A DNA stretch of 10,000 nt, taken from the NCBI GenBank assembly GCA_020216985.1, contig JAIWOH010000188.1, positions 1 through 10,000 on the forward strand. Direction: 5' to 3'. Positions within the stretch are counted from its first letter, which is position 1; every line of letters begins with the position of its first letter. This document shows positions 1 through 6,032 of this stretch, one piece after another. This DNA comes from Nitrospira sp. Its GTDB lineage: Bacteria; Nitrospirota; Nitrospiria; Nitrospirales; Nitrospiraceae. The notes beneath the pieces were generated by a model that saw only the letters and a program-made list of their open reading frames with translations, searched no databases and had not been told where the DNA came from. The translations under genes were made by a program, and so were the position numbers.

Positions 1-96
1 ATCAGTCCCATTGCCATGGACCAGGGGCTGCGCTTTGCCGTGCGCGAAGGCGGCAAAACCGTCGGCTCCGGCGTCGTCACGGAAATCCTGGCATAA
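1..96 (+). CDS. tuf: Elongation factor Tu, C-terminal end (partial)
   Basis: The first 31 codons read through to a TAA stop and match the end of domain 3 of EF-Tu. The residues [20 protein letters not shown] closely resemble the usual FAIREGGRTVGAGVV ending of the family. EF-Tu is the cytoplasmic GTPase that brings aminoacyl-tRNA to the ribosomal A site. The start of the gene lies left of the window, so the GTPase domain cannot be inspected. The gene sits 36 bases upstream of rpsJ with no terminator visible in the gap, which suggests that the str-type genes (typically rpsL, rpsG, fusA, tuf) run directly into the S10 cluster. Nothing looks truncated apart from the window edge. Confidence 0.96.
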   Translation: MSPIAMDQGLRFAVREGGKTVGSGVVTEILA

Positions 97-120
97 AAGA
101 TATTGGGGCATCTGCGAGTA

Positions 121-126
121 AAGGAG
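121..126 (+). promoter_or_regulatory. Shine-Dalgarno site that sets the rpsJ start
   Basis: AAGGAG lies six bases before the GTG at 133. An in-frame TTG at 103 would give ten extra residues, but it has no such site and falls almost on the tuf stop. This site therefore favours the GTG at 133. Confidence 0.85.
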
Positions 127-132
127 CGGGAC

Positions 133-444
133 GTGAAGGTTGATCAGCGAATTCGAATCAGGCTGCGCGGGTTTGATTACCGTGTGCTGGATCAATCCGT
201 GATGGAGATTGTTGAAACGGTTCGCCGCAGCGGCGCTCGCGTCGTCGGGCCGATTCCGCTTCCCACGAAGATCGAGAGGATCACGGTTCAACGATCGACG
301 CACGCCGATAAAAAGTCCCGAGAACAGTTTGAGGTGCGAACGCATAAGCGACTGGTTGACATTATGGAGCCGACGCCCGAGACCATGGATTCGTTGATGA
401 AGCTGAATTTGGCCGCTGGCGTGGACGTCGAGATCAAGCTGTAA
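133..444 (+). CDS. rpsJ: 30S ribosomal protein S10 (uS10)
   Basis: This 103-residue protein is S10, part of the 30S head and, in many bacteria, also the NusE partner of NusB in antitermination. The family signature is clear: [13 protein letters not shown] at residues 7–20, the GPIPLPTK loop at 39–46, [15 protein letters not shown] at 60–74 and the closing GVDVEIKL. The length fits the family norm of about 102–105. I chose the GTG at 133 because of the AAGGAG six bases upstream; a TTG at 103 is possible but would add an atypical tail. It is the first gene of the S10 half, 36 bases after tuf. Residues 57–60 (THAD) are a variable part of the loop and not a cause for doubt. Confidence 0.97.
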   Translation: MKVDQRIRIRLRGFDYRVLDQSVMEIVETVRRSGARVVGPIPLPTKIERITVQRSTHADKKSREQFEVRTHKRLVDIMEPTPETMDSLMKLNLAAGVDVEIKL

Positions 445-462
445 CTCTGGCTCCCAAATCTG

Positions 463-480
463 GTTTAACGGCTGGTAAAC
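463..480 (+). repeat. Small inverted repeat abutting the rplC start codon
   Basis: GTTTA at 463–467 and TAAAC at 476–480 are reverse complements separated by eight bases, and the right arm ends immediately before the rplC ATG. The stem is only five mostly A-T pairs, so it would be weak in RNA. No Shine-Dalgarno-like AGG or GAG occurs in this gap. A function is not shown and the repeat may be chance. Confidence 0.3.
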
Positions 481-1101
481 ATGACGAACGGATTGCTGGG
501 CAAAAAATTGGGGATGACTCAGGTCTTCGACGAGAATCGCCTAACGCCGGTGACGGTCATTGAGGCTGGTCCCTGTCGGGTCGTCACGGTGAAAACCAAG
601 GAGCGGGACGGATATGAAGCCGTTCAACTTTCTTTTGGCGAGGTCAGCGAGCGGAAGCTTTCCAAGCCGGAGCTCGGGCATTTGAAAAAAAATCAGGTTC
701 CCGCGAGCCGTGTCCTCAGGGAATTCCGAAAGGAAGGCGATGTGACGGTCGGGCAGACGGTGACCGTCGATGTCTTTAAGAAAGGTGACTGGGTGGATGT
801 GATCGGCGTCTCCAAGGGGAAGGGCTATCAAGGAGTGGTCAGGCGCCATCACTATGCCGGTGGGCCTGAGTCGCATGGGTCGATGTTTCATCGTCATCCC
901 GGCTCGATCGGATCAAGCTCATTTCCTTCTCGCGTTTGGAAGGGAAAGACTCTCCCTGGCCATATGGGGTCCGAGCAGGTCACCGTGCAGCACTTGAAAG
1001 TCGTCGAATCGCGCCCCGGTGAGAATCTCCTTTTTGTGCGAGGAGCCGTTCCCGGCGCTCCGAATGGAATCGTTGTCGTGCGAAAATCGAAAAAGAGTTA
1101 G
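481..1101 (+). CDS. rplC: 50S ribosomal protein L3 (uL3)
   Basis: L3 is an early-assembly 50S protein that binds 23S rRNA near its 3' end and sends a loop towards the peptidyl-transferase centre. The 206 residues include the N-terminal LLGKKLGMTQVF (5–16), VSKGKGYQGVVRR (110–122) and the central loop HGSMFHRHPGSIG (132–144), followed by the WKGKTLPGHMG segment (153–163). Length is normal (about 205–210). In E. coli, Gln150 of this loop is methylated by PrmB; the aligned residue here is Ser147, so that modification cannot occur. The ATG at 481 has no obvious Shine-Dalgarno sequence; the 36-base gap after rpsJ contains a short inverted repeat that ends at the start codon. Translation may depend on coupling or on another initiation mode. 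Confidence 0.97.
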   Translation: MTNGLLGKKLGMTQVFDENRLTPVTVIEAGPCRVVTVKTKERDGYEAVQLSFGEVSERKLSKPELGHLKKNQVPASRVLREFRKEGDVTVGQTVTVDVFKKGDWVDVIGVSKGKGYQGVVRRHHYAGGPESHGSMFHRHPGSIGSSSFPSRVWKGKTLPGHMGSEQVTVQHLKVVESRPGENLLFVRGAVPGAPNGIVVVRKSKKS

Positions 1102-1104
1102 CGT

Positions 1105-1728
1105 ATGCCGACTGTCGACGTTGTTGATTTAGAGAATAAAAAAGTCGGAACCCTGGAGCTTCCGAGTCAAGTCTTCGGCTGCGAGCCCCGTGTCGAACTT
1201 GTGCACGAAGCCGTGGTGATGCAGCGGGCGTGCGAGCGTCAAGGCACGGCTTCTACGCGGCGTCGGGGAGAAGTCAGTGGTTCAGGGAAAAAGCCGTGGA
1301 AGCAGAAGCACACGGGACGCGCCAGGGCCGGGTCGCTTCGATCTCCCGTTTGGCGTCACGGGGGAACGGTGTTCGGCCCAAAGCCGAGAAGTTACGCCTA
1401 TTCGATGCCGAAGAAGAAATATCGGGCCGCCTTGCAGGGGGCCTTGTCGGCAAAAGTCTCAGAAGGACGCCTGATCGTCCTGTCGGACTTGGCTCAGCAG
1501 GCTCCGAAAACAAAATGGTTGGCGCGATCATTGGATCGATTGAGAAACGGTGCGCACGTGCTCGTCGTCGCCGGTTCTGGGGAGTCCGGCATTCCGCTCG
1601 CGGCGAGAAACCTGCCTGATGTTACCGTACTGAGCCCTGATCGGCTGAACGTCTACGACGTCGTGCGGGCGGGGGTTGTTGTGCTTCTTAAAGGTGAGGT
1701 GGAACGCGTACAAGAGGTGTGGTCGTGA
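1105..1728 (+). CDS. rplD: 50S ribosomal protein L4 (uL4)
   Basis: L4 is an early-binding 50S protein whose extended loop lines the nascent-peptide exit tunnel. The 207 residues match the family: RQGTASTRRRGEVSGSGKKP (45–64), the tunnel loop KQKHTGRARAGSLRSP (66–81), FGPKPRSYAYSMPKKK (90–105) and the C-terminal globular part with AARNLPDV (196 onwards in family alignments, here about 167–174). The tunnel loop carries His69 where E. coli has Gly64 and pneumococcus the first Gly of its GTG motif; the preceding Lys68 (E. coli Lys63) is kept. The ATG lies three bases after the rplC stop, so coupled translation is likely. In E. coli L4 also represses its own operon through the S10 leader, but no matching leader fits upstream here. 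Confidence 0.97.
   Translation: MPTVDVVDLENKKVGTLELPSQVFGCEPRVELVHEAVVMQRACERQGTASTRRRGEVSGSGKKPWKQKHTGRARAGSLRSPVWRHGGTVFGPKPRSYAYSMPKKKYRAALQGALSAKVSEGRLIVLSDLAQQAPKTKWLARSLDRLRNGAHVLVVAGSGESGIPLAARNLPDVTVLSPDRLNVYDVVRAGVVVLLKGEVERVQEVWS
1712..1717 (+). promoter_or_regulatory. Shine-Dalgarno site that sets the rplW start
   Basis: AAGAGG lies seven bases before the GTG at 1725 but only one base before the in-frame GTG at 1719. The spacing favours 1725, which also overlaps the rplD stop as GTGA. Confidence 0.75.
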
Positions 1729-2018
1729 AGGTCGGAATACACGAGGTTTTGGTTCAGCCGCTGTTGACGGAGAAAATCACGGCCCTTCGCGAGCAGACGA
1801 ATACCGTCGGTTTTGTCGTGCACCCTGATGCCAATCGCGTTCAAATCAAACAGGCCGTCGAGACACTTCTGAAGGTGAAGGTTGAAAAGGTCAATGTGTT
1901 GACCGTTCAGGGAAAAGTCAAACGGTTGGGACGGTTTTCGGGGAGAAGATCCGATTGGAAAAAGGCGTTTGTGACTCTTAAGAAGGGCGAAAAACTTGAG
2001 TTGTACGAAAGCGCCTAA
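1725..2018 (+). CDS. rplW: 50S ribosomal protein L23 (uL23)
   Basis: L23 sits at the exit of the 50S tunnel and is the docking point for trigger factor, signal recognition particle and the Sec channel. The 97 residues show the family pattern: [10 protein letters not shown] near the N terminus, [17 protein letters not shown] in the middle and [20 protein letters not shown] with the rRNA-binding basic loop, ending in a short acidic tail. The size matches the bacterial norm of 95–100. I place the start at the GTG at 1725, whose last two bases form part of the rplD TGA stop; a GTG two codons earlier (1719) is in frame but too close to the ribosome-binding site. The overlap indicates coupling to L4 synthesis. 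Confidence 0.95.
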   Translation: MKVGIHEVLVQPLLTEKITALREQTNTVGFVVHPDANRVQIKQAVETLLKVKVEKVNVLTVQGKVKRLGRFSGRRSDWKKAFVTLKKGEKLELYESA

Positions 2019-2047
2019 CCGGTTTTCAACGGCGCAGAGAGTCCAAG

Positions 2048-2890
2048 ATGGCATTGAAATTATATAAACCGACGTCCCCTGGGCGCAGAGGAATGTCCTC
2101 GGTTTCGACTGAAGAGTTGACCAAGAAGAAACCGGAGAAGCTCCTGACGTTATTCCATCTCCGGAGCGGAGGGCGAAACAACAGCGGTCGAATGACCGTC
2201 CGATTCCGCGGCGGCGGGCATAAGAGACTGTATCGGATCATCGACTTTCATCGTGATAAGACGGGCATTCCGGCACGAGTCGAAGCGATCGAATATGATC
2301 CGAACCGATCGGCTCGTATCGCCCTGCTCAAATACAAAGATGGAGAAAAGCGATACATTTTGGCTCCCGTCGGGCTCAAATTGAATGATGAAGTGCAGTC
2401 GGGACCCGAAGCCGAAATCCGTCCGGGAAACGCACTTCCCTTGGCCAGCATGCCGCTGGGCACCACCGTTCATAATATCGAATTGAAACCGGGTAAGGGA
2501 GGGCAATTGATTCGGAGCGCCGGTGGGTTTGCTCAGGTGATGGGACGCGAGGGCGATTACGTCCAAGTCCGGCTGAAATCTGGAGAGATGAGGCGGATCC
2601 TGGGGCGGTGCATGGCGACGGTCGGACAAGTTGGGAACGTCGATCACGAAAATATCTCCGTTGGAAAGGCCGGCAGGAGCCGATGGAAGGGAAAGAGGCC
2701 GCACGTTCGAGGCGTGGTCATGAATCCGGTCGATCATCCTCATGGCGGAGGAGAAGGGAAGTCCGGCCAAGGCAATCCGCATCCGGTGTCTCCATGGGGA
2801 ATGCCCACGAAAGGGTACAAGACCCGTCAGAACAAGAGGACCGATAAGTTTATTATTTCGAGGAGAAAGTCAGGAGTCCGCAATGCCTAG
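2048..2890 (+). CDS. rplB: 50S ribosomal protein L2 (uL2)
   Basis: L2 is one of the largest and most conserved 50S proteins, needed for subunit joining and peptidyl-transferase activity. The 280 residues show the RNA-binding OB-fold region with [22 protein letters not shown] (39–60), the SH3-like part around [23 protein letters not shown] (127–149), and the C-terminal loop [14 protein letters not shown] (224–237). The latter contains the histidine equivalent to E. coli His229. The basic tail [17 protein letters not shown] is typical. Length is slightly above the common 273–277. The ATG at 2048 has only a weak purine run (GAGAG) upstream. The last eight bases overlap rpsS, implying tight coupling. 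Confidence 0.98.
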   Translation: MALKLYKPTSPGRRGMSSVSTEELTKKKPEKLLTLFHLRSGGRNNSGRMTVRFRGGGHKRLYRIIDFHRDKTGIPARVEAIEYDPNRSARIALLKYKDGEKRYILAPVGLKLNDEVQSGPEAEIRPGNALPLASMPLGTTVHNIELKPGKGGQLIRSAGGFAQVMGREGDYVQVRLKSGEMRRILGRCMATVGQVGNVDHENISVGKAGRSRWKGKRPHVRGVVMNPVDHPHGGGEGKSGQGNPHPVSPWGMPTKGYKTRQNKRTDKFIISRRKSGVRNA

Positions 2891-3170
2891 ATCGATCAGC
2901 AAAGGCGCGTTTGTCGACGGTCACCTGCTTAAGAAGGTCGAGCAGATGAACCAGACCAAGGATCGAAAACTGATTAAAACTTGGTCTCGGCGATCGACGG
3001 TCATTCCCGACATGATCGGCCATACGTTTGCGGTTCATAACGGCAAGAAATTCATCCCAGTTTTTGTGACCGAAAACATGGTGGGGCACAAGCTGGGTGA
3101 GTTTGCCCCGACACGGTTTTTTAAGGGACATGGACAGGCAAAGACCGAAAAGGCCGTGCCGCTGAAATAG
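2883..3170 (+). CDS. rpsS: 30S ribosomal protein S19 (uS19)
   Basis: S19 binds the 16S rRNA head together with S13 and helps form the intersubunit bridge near the A site. The 95 residues begin [20 protein letters not shown] and contain [25 protein letters not shown] and [16 protein letters not shown], all hallmarks of the family. The start is the ATG at 2883, inside the last codons of rplB (eight-base overlap). It is preceded by AGGAG at 2872–2876 with six-base spacing. The frame stays open upstream for a further 47 codons inside rplB, but no S19-like sequence occurs there. The stop codon is followed two codons later by a second in-frame TAG, created by a tandem GAAATAGC repeat. Confidence 0.97.
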   Translation: MPRSISKGAFVDGHLLKKVEQMNQTKDRKLIKTWSRRSTVIPDMIGHTFAVHNGKKFIPVFVTENMVGHKLGEFAPTRFFKGHGQAKTEKAVPLK

Positions 3171-3180
3171 CAGAAATAGC
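3164..3180 (+). repeat. Tandem GAAATAGC duplication giving a double stop for rpsS
   Basis: GAAATAGC occurs at 3164–3171 and again at 3173–3180, one base apart. Both copies carry a TAG in the S19 reading frame (3168–3170 and 3177–3179), so termination is backed up nine bases downstream. It may be chance or a small local duplication. Confidence 0.5.
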
Positions 3181-3191
3181 TTGTCAGACCT

Positions 3192-3215
3192 GGCTCTCCG
3201 TCAGGACGGAGAGCC
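3192..3215 (+). other. Perfect 10-bp stem-loop in the rpsS–rplV gap
   Basis: GGCTCTCCGT (3192–3201) and ACGGAGAGCC (3206–3215) are exact reverse complements around a four-base CAGG loop. The stem is GC-rich and would be very stable in RNA. It lies in the 63-base gap between rpsS and rplV, ending 18 bases before the rplV ATG. No T run follows, so it is not a standard intrinsic terminator. It could be a transcript-processing or stability element, or a translational control site; the sequence alone does not say which. Confidence 0.7.
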
Positions 3216-3233
3216 TAGGGTTAGGTTGGAAAG

Positions 3234-3590
3234 ATGAAAGAAGCACACGCCATACTTCGATTTGTAAGAGTGGCTCCGCGCAAGGCGAAGCCGGTCATCG
3301 ACATGATTCGTGGACAACAGGTTCCCATGGCGCTGGCCATGTTGAAGCATACGCCTCGTCATGCGGCGCGAGTGGTGGAGAAGGTTCTTCGCTCTGCCGT
3401 GGCAAATGCAGAACAAAAAGAAATGGGCGACAGTGATTCAATGGTTGTCTCCAAGGCGTTCGTGAATTGCGGCCCCATCTATAGAAGGGCGAGGGCGAGA
3501 TCGATGGGGAGGGCGAATGCCATTCATAAGCGGACCAGCCATATTACCGTCGTGGTGACCGCTCCGACGGTTCACGGCAAGCGGGCTTAG
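3234..3590 (+). CDS. rplV: 50S ribosomal protein L22 (uL22)
   Basis: L22 spans the 50S subunit and its long beta-hairpin, with L4, forms the narrow part of the exit tunnel. The 118 residues show AHAILRFVRVAPRKAKPVID near the N terminus, the helical LRSAVANAE segment (52–60), the hairpin GPIYRRARARSMGRANAI (80–97) and the family's HKRTSHITVVV ending (98–108). Length is close to the usual 110–120. The ATG at 3234 follows GGAAAG at short spacing. Unlike most neighbours it is separated from the upstream gene by 63 bases, which hold a strong stem-loop, so its translation may be less tightly coupled to rpsS. No macrolide-resistance-type deletion of the hairpin is evident, although this was judged by eye. 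Confidence 0.96.
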   Translation: MKEAHAILRFVRVAPRKAKPVIDMIRGQQVPMALAMLKHTPRHAARVVEKVLRSAVANAEQKEMGDSDSMVVSKAFVNCGPIYRRARARSMGRANAIHKRTSHITVVVTAPTVHGKRA

Positions 3591-3629
3591 TATGTTGACC
3601 GAGAATTGCTAATTGAGGCGGACATCATT

Positions 3630-4301
3630 ATGGGGCAGAAGACAAATCCAATAGGGTATCGCCTGGGCTACAACTACACGTGGAGTTCTCGTTGGTACGC
3701 CGACAAGGATTACGCGAAGTTTTTGCATCAAGACATCAAGATCAGACAAATGGTCAAAGCTCGGCTCTATCACGCCGGCGTGGCGAAGGTCGAGATCGAG
3801 CGATCGGGGGATCAGACGAGAGTCATTATTCATACGGCGCGACCTGGAATTATCATAGGGAGGAAGGGCGCGGAGGTCGATAAGCTCAAGGCTGATCTGG
3901 AAAAACGGTACGGCGGTCAGGTGTACATCACGGTCAAGGAGATCAAGAAGCCGGAACTCGACGCCCAACTCGTCAGCGAGAATGTAGCAACGCAACTGGA
4001 AAAGCGAGTCGCGTTTCGACGAGCGATGAAGCGAAGCGTCCAATCGGCCCTGAGACTGGGCGCGCAGGGTATCAAGATCATGGTGGCGGGTCGTCTGGGT
4101 GGTGCCGAGATTGCCCGGACCGAATGGTATCGAGAAGGGCGTGTGCCGCTCCACACGCTTCGCGCCGAAATAGACTATGGCTTTGCGGAGGCTCGAACCA
4201 CCATGGGACAAATCGGGGTCAAAACATGGATTTATAAAGGAGAGATGCTTCCTGTTCAGGCAATGAAGTCGGAATCGGCTCTGGAACGAAGGTTGGGGTA
4301 A
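3630..4301 (+). CDS. rpsC: 30S ribosomal protein S3 (uS3)
   Basis: S3 lies at the mRNA entry site of the 30S subunit and, with S4 and S5, contributes to mRNA helicase activity. The 223 residues start [13 protein letters not shown] and contain a type II KH domain with the GRKG motif (77–80). The C-terminal domain has [22 protein letters not shown] in segments across 155–176. Basic residues Arg130, Arg131 and Lys134 correspond to the E. coli helicase residues Arg131, Arg132 and Lys135. The start at 3630 gives the family's N terminus; an in-frame ATG at an earlier position would add about eight residues without precedent. GAGG at 3615–3618 lies 11 bases upstream, slightly far. The short C-terminal tail ends LERRLG. 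Confidence 0.97.
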   Translation: MGQKTNPIGYRLGYNYTWSSRWYADKDYAKFLHQDIKIRQMVKARLYHAGVAKVEIERSGDQTRVIIHTARPGIIIGRKGAEVDKLKADLEKRYGGQVYITVKEIKKPELDAQLVSENVATQLEKRVAFRRAMKRSVQSALRLGAQGIKIMVAGRLGGAEIARTEWYREGRVPLHTLRAEIDYGFAEARTTMGQIGVKTWIYKGEMLPVQAMKSESALERRLG

Positions 4302-4314
4302 GGAGAGACGGATC

Positions 4315-4734
4315 GTGCTGGCGCCCAAAAAAGTCAAGTTTCGAAAAATGCAAAAAGGCCGTATGACGGGAAAAGCCTATCGCGGCGGCCAAATTACGTT
4401 GGGAGAATTCGGGCTCAAGGCTTTGGAGCCCGGGTGGGTGACAAGTCGTCAAATTGAAGCGGCACGGATCGCCATCACTCGCTACGTGAAACGGGGAGGG
4501 CAGGTGTGGACTCGTATTTTCCCCGATAAGCCGATCACTAAAAAACCGGCGGAAACTCGTATGGGTAAGGGCAAGGGGAATCCGGAATATTGGGTGGCGG
4601 TCGTGAAGCCCGGACGTATTCTTTATGAAATGGATGGAGTCACCCCGGACGTTGCACGAGAAGCGTTTCGTCTGGCCTCGCACAAGCTGCCTGTCGCGAC
4701 CAAGCTCGTGGTTCGAGGAGAGATTGCATCCTGA
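4315..4734 (+). CDS. rplP: 50S ribosomal protein L16 (uL16)
   Basis: L16 is a late-assembly 50S protein near the A-site tRNA elbow, needed for peptidyl-transferase activity. The 139 residues show the family's [16 protein letters not shown] start, the [17 protein letters not shown] helix (46–62), the [14 protein letters not shown] segment (65–78) and the loop [15 protein letters not shown] (80–94). Arg82 in that loop aligns with E. coli Arg81, the residue hydroxylated by YcfD in that species; whether that happens here is unknown. The start is a GTG, preceded by AAGGAG at 4300–4305 with nine-base spacing. That site overlaps the end of the rpsC stop codon. The gap to rpsC is 13 bases. Confidence 0.97.
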   Translation: MLAPKKVKFRKMQKGRMTGKAYRGGQITLGEFGLKALEPGWVTSRQIEAARIAITRYVKRGGQVWTRIFPDKPITKKPAETRMGKGKGNPEYWVAVVKPGRILYEMDGVTPDVAREAFRLASHKLPVATKLVVRGEIAS

Positions 4735-4762
4735 AGCGGGAAGGCTTTCAGAGGGGTGAAGC

Positions 4763-4981
4763 ATGGCGCAGGAGCTAAAAGAGCTTCGTCAGCTGAATGA
4801 AACCGAGCTTGCCCAGAAAGAAAAGCAATTGAGGCAAGAATTGTTCAATCTGCGGTTTCAATTCGGGACCGGACGTCTTGAAAATCCGATGCAGATCCGA
4901 AAGACCAAGCGGACCATCGCCAGGGTCAAAACCATCATGCGAGAAACGAGCGGAAGTGTCGAAAAGGGTGAAAGGCCGTAA
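4763..4981 (+). CDS. rpmC: 50S ribosomal protein L29 (uL29)
   Basis: L29 is a small, mostly two-helix protein beside L23 at the tunnel exit. The 72 residues contain a leucine- and glutamate-rich first helix (LRQLNETELAQKEKQLRQEL, about 8–27), the family signature LFNLRFQFGTGRLENP (27–42) and a basic second helix with IRKTKRTIARVKTIM (45–59). Length fits the 60–72 range. The ATG at 4763 has a GAGGGG run about nine bases upstream. It sits in its standard place between L16 and S17, with 28 and 3 bases of spacing respectively. The last ten residues are polar and probably disordered. Confidence 0.95.
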   Translation: MAQELKELRQLNETELAQKEKQLRQELFNLRFQFGTGRLENPMQIRKTKRTIARVKTIMRETSGSVEKGERP

Positions 4982-4984
4982 TCA

Positions 4985-5251
4985 ATGGGTACGAATGTCG
5001 TCAAGAAACGCGAATGGGTCGGGCGGGTCCTGAGCAATAAAATGGACAAGACCGTGGTGGTGGCGGTTGAGCGTTCGGTGTTACATCCGGTCTACCGAAA
5101 AGTCTGGCGGCGAGTGACGAAACTGAAAGCGCACGACGAGCAGAACGTTTGTCAGATCGGAGATCGGGTCCGTTTGCGAGAGAGTCGTCCGATCAGCAAG
5201 GAAAAACATTGGCGCGTCGTCGAAATTCTCGGAAAAGAAGAGCAGGGCTGA
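4985..5251 (+). CDS. rpsQ: 30S ribosomal protein S17 (uS17)
   Basis: S17 is an OB-fold primary-binding protein of the 30S body. The 88 residues show [22 protein letters not shown] (9–30), [19 protein letters not shown] (34–52) with the conserved histidine, tyrosine and lysine positions, and the [18 protein letters not shown] segment (59–76). The family usually has Glu-Cys or Glu-Ser before the Arg-Pro here, and Ser is seen. The ATG is three bases after the rpmC stop, with AAAGG of the rpmC end acting as a ribosome-binding site, so coupling to L29 is likely. It is the last gene of the S10 half; the spc half follows after only 27 bases. Confidence 0.96.
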   Translation: MGTNVVKKREWVGRVLSNKMDKTVVVAVERSVLHPVYRKVWRRVTKLKAHDEQNVCQIGDRVRLRESRPISKEKHWRVVEILGKEEQG

Positions 5252-5278
5252 GCAAATCGCAAGAAGAGATCGGATGTT

Positions 5279-5647
5279 ATGATTCAGAATTATACTTACA
5301 TGGACGTGGCGGATAATTCGGGGGCGAAGCAGGCGATGTGTTTTCACGTCTTTGGGGGCACGAGGCGGCGCTATGCATCGCTGGGTGACGTGGTAGTCGT
5401 CGCCGTTAAGGAAGCGATTCCTCAGGCGAGCGTGAAGAAGGGCGATGTCAGCCGGGCGGTGATCGTTCGAACGACGAAGGAAGTGCGTCGCGAGGACGGC
5501 TCCTACATTAAGTTTGATCGGAACGCCTGCGTTTTGATCAATAAAGAGGGCGAGCCGATCGGAACCCGCATCTTTGGTCCGGTTGCGAGGGAATTGCGTT
5601 GGAAAAAGTTCATGAAAATTATTTCTCTGGCACCCGAAGTGTTGTAG
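5279..5647 (+). CDS. rplN: 50S ribosomal protein L14 (uL14)
   Basis: L14 is a highly conserved beta-barrel 50S protein that contributes to intersubunit bridges and is the binding site of the silencing factor RsfS. The 122 residues match throughout: [17 protein letters not shown] at the start, [16 protein letters not shown] (26–41), [15 protein letters not shown] (51–65), and the ending [20 protein letters not shown] and SLAPEVL. Length equals the family norm of 122. It opens the spc half of the cluster. The start codon overlaps a three-codon ATG-TTA-TGA that begins at 5274; the purine run AAGAAGAGA at 5261–5269 is the likely ribosome-binding site. Confidence 0.98.
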   Translation: MIQNYTYMDVADNSGAKQAMCFHVFGGTRRRYASLGDVVVVAVKEAIPQASVKKGDVSRAVIVRTTKEVRREDGSYIKFDRNACVLINKEGEPIGTRIFGPVARELRWKKFMKIISLAPEVL

Positions 5648-5673
5648 GGGCCGATGCGCGAAGCGCTTGACGG

Positions 5674-6018
5674 ATGAGTGAGGAAATGGTGCAAGCTCTG
5701 CGAAAAAGTAGAATCAAGAAAGGTGACACCGTCGTCGTGATTGCCGGTCGAGAGCGAGGAAAAACCGGAAAGGTGCTGTCGGTGGACCTCAAGGCCGGCC
5801 AAGTCACTGTTGAAAAGCTGAACATCATCAAGCGCCATACGAAGCCGAATCAAAAGCTGAAACAAGGAGGAATTCTCGAGCGAGAGGCCCCGTTGAATCT
5901 CTCCAAGGTCATGCTGTTTTGTCCGGTGACTCAGAAGCCGACCAGGGTCGGCATCCGACGCTTGGAGGACGGTCGACGAGTCCGTTTCAGTAAAAAGTCG
6001 AATGAAACGATCGAGTGA
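5674..6018 (+). CDS. rplX: 50S ribosomal protein L24 (uL24)
   Basis: L24 is an assembly-initiator protein of the 50S subunit that binds the 5' end of 23S rRNA. The 114 residues hold a KOW domain with [20 protein letters not shown] (14–33) and the typical [15 protein letters not shown] (45–59), [17 protein letters not shown] (66–82) and [15 protein letters not shown] segments. The protein starts about ten residues earlier than many L24s. The ATG at 5674 has only a weak GACGG-like site; an in-frame ATG at 5686 is possible but its GAGG is just two bases away, which is too close. The gap to rplN is 26 bases. The gene ends GTGA, so the next frame could start within the stop. Confidence 0.95.
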   Translation: MSEEMVQALRKSRIKKGDTVVVIAGRERGKTGKVLSVDLKAGQVTVEKLNIIKRHTKPNQKLKQGGILEREAPLNLSKVMLFCPVTQKPTRVGIRRLEDGRRVRFSKKSNETIE

Positions 6019-6020
6019 GC

Positions 6021-6024
6021 GGAG
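6021..6024 (+). promoter_or_regulatory. Shine-Dalgarno site that sets the rplE start
   Basis: GGAG lies eight bases before the ATG at 6033. The in-frame GTG at 6015, which overlaps the rplX stop, has no comparable site. The ATG is therefore the preferred start. Confidence 0.7.
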
Positions 6025-6032
6025 TATCTGAA

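Noticed and set aside
1230..1619. Second plus-strand frame of 129 codons inside rplD
   Set aside because: Arginine-rich shadow translation of the L4 gene with no independent signals.
2150..2782. Minus-strand open frame of 210 codons opposite rplB
   Set aside because: Opposite a full-length conserved L2; no family features and no ribosome-binding context.
2742..2882. Upstream extension of the S19 frame inside rplB
   Set aside because: The 47 codons before the ATG at 2883 encode nothing like S19 and a good AGGAG precedes the ATG.
3592..3612. Mini-frame ATG TTG ACC GAG AAT TGC TAA in the rplV–rpsC gap
   Set aside because: It starts one base after the rplV stop without its own ribosome-binding site; six-codon frames arise easily by chance.
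3609..4337. Open frame of 242 codons on the minus strand opposite rpsC
   Set aside because: It mirrors the S3 coding frame, shows no recognisable domain, and the plus-strand protein is a clear match along its full length. Long antisense frames are common opposite GC-rich genes.
5652..5668. GCGC-GAA-GCGC short stem between rplN and rplX
   Set aside because: Four pairs with a three-base loop is expected by chance in GC-rich DNA and no other signal accompanies it.
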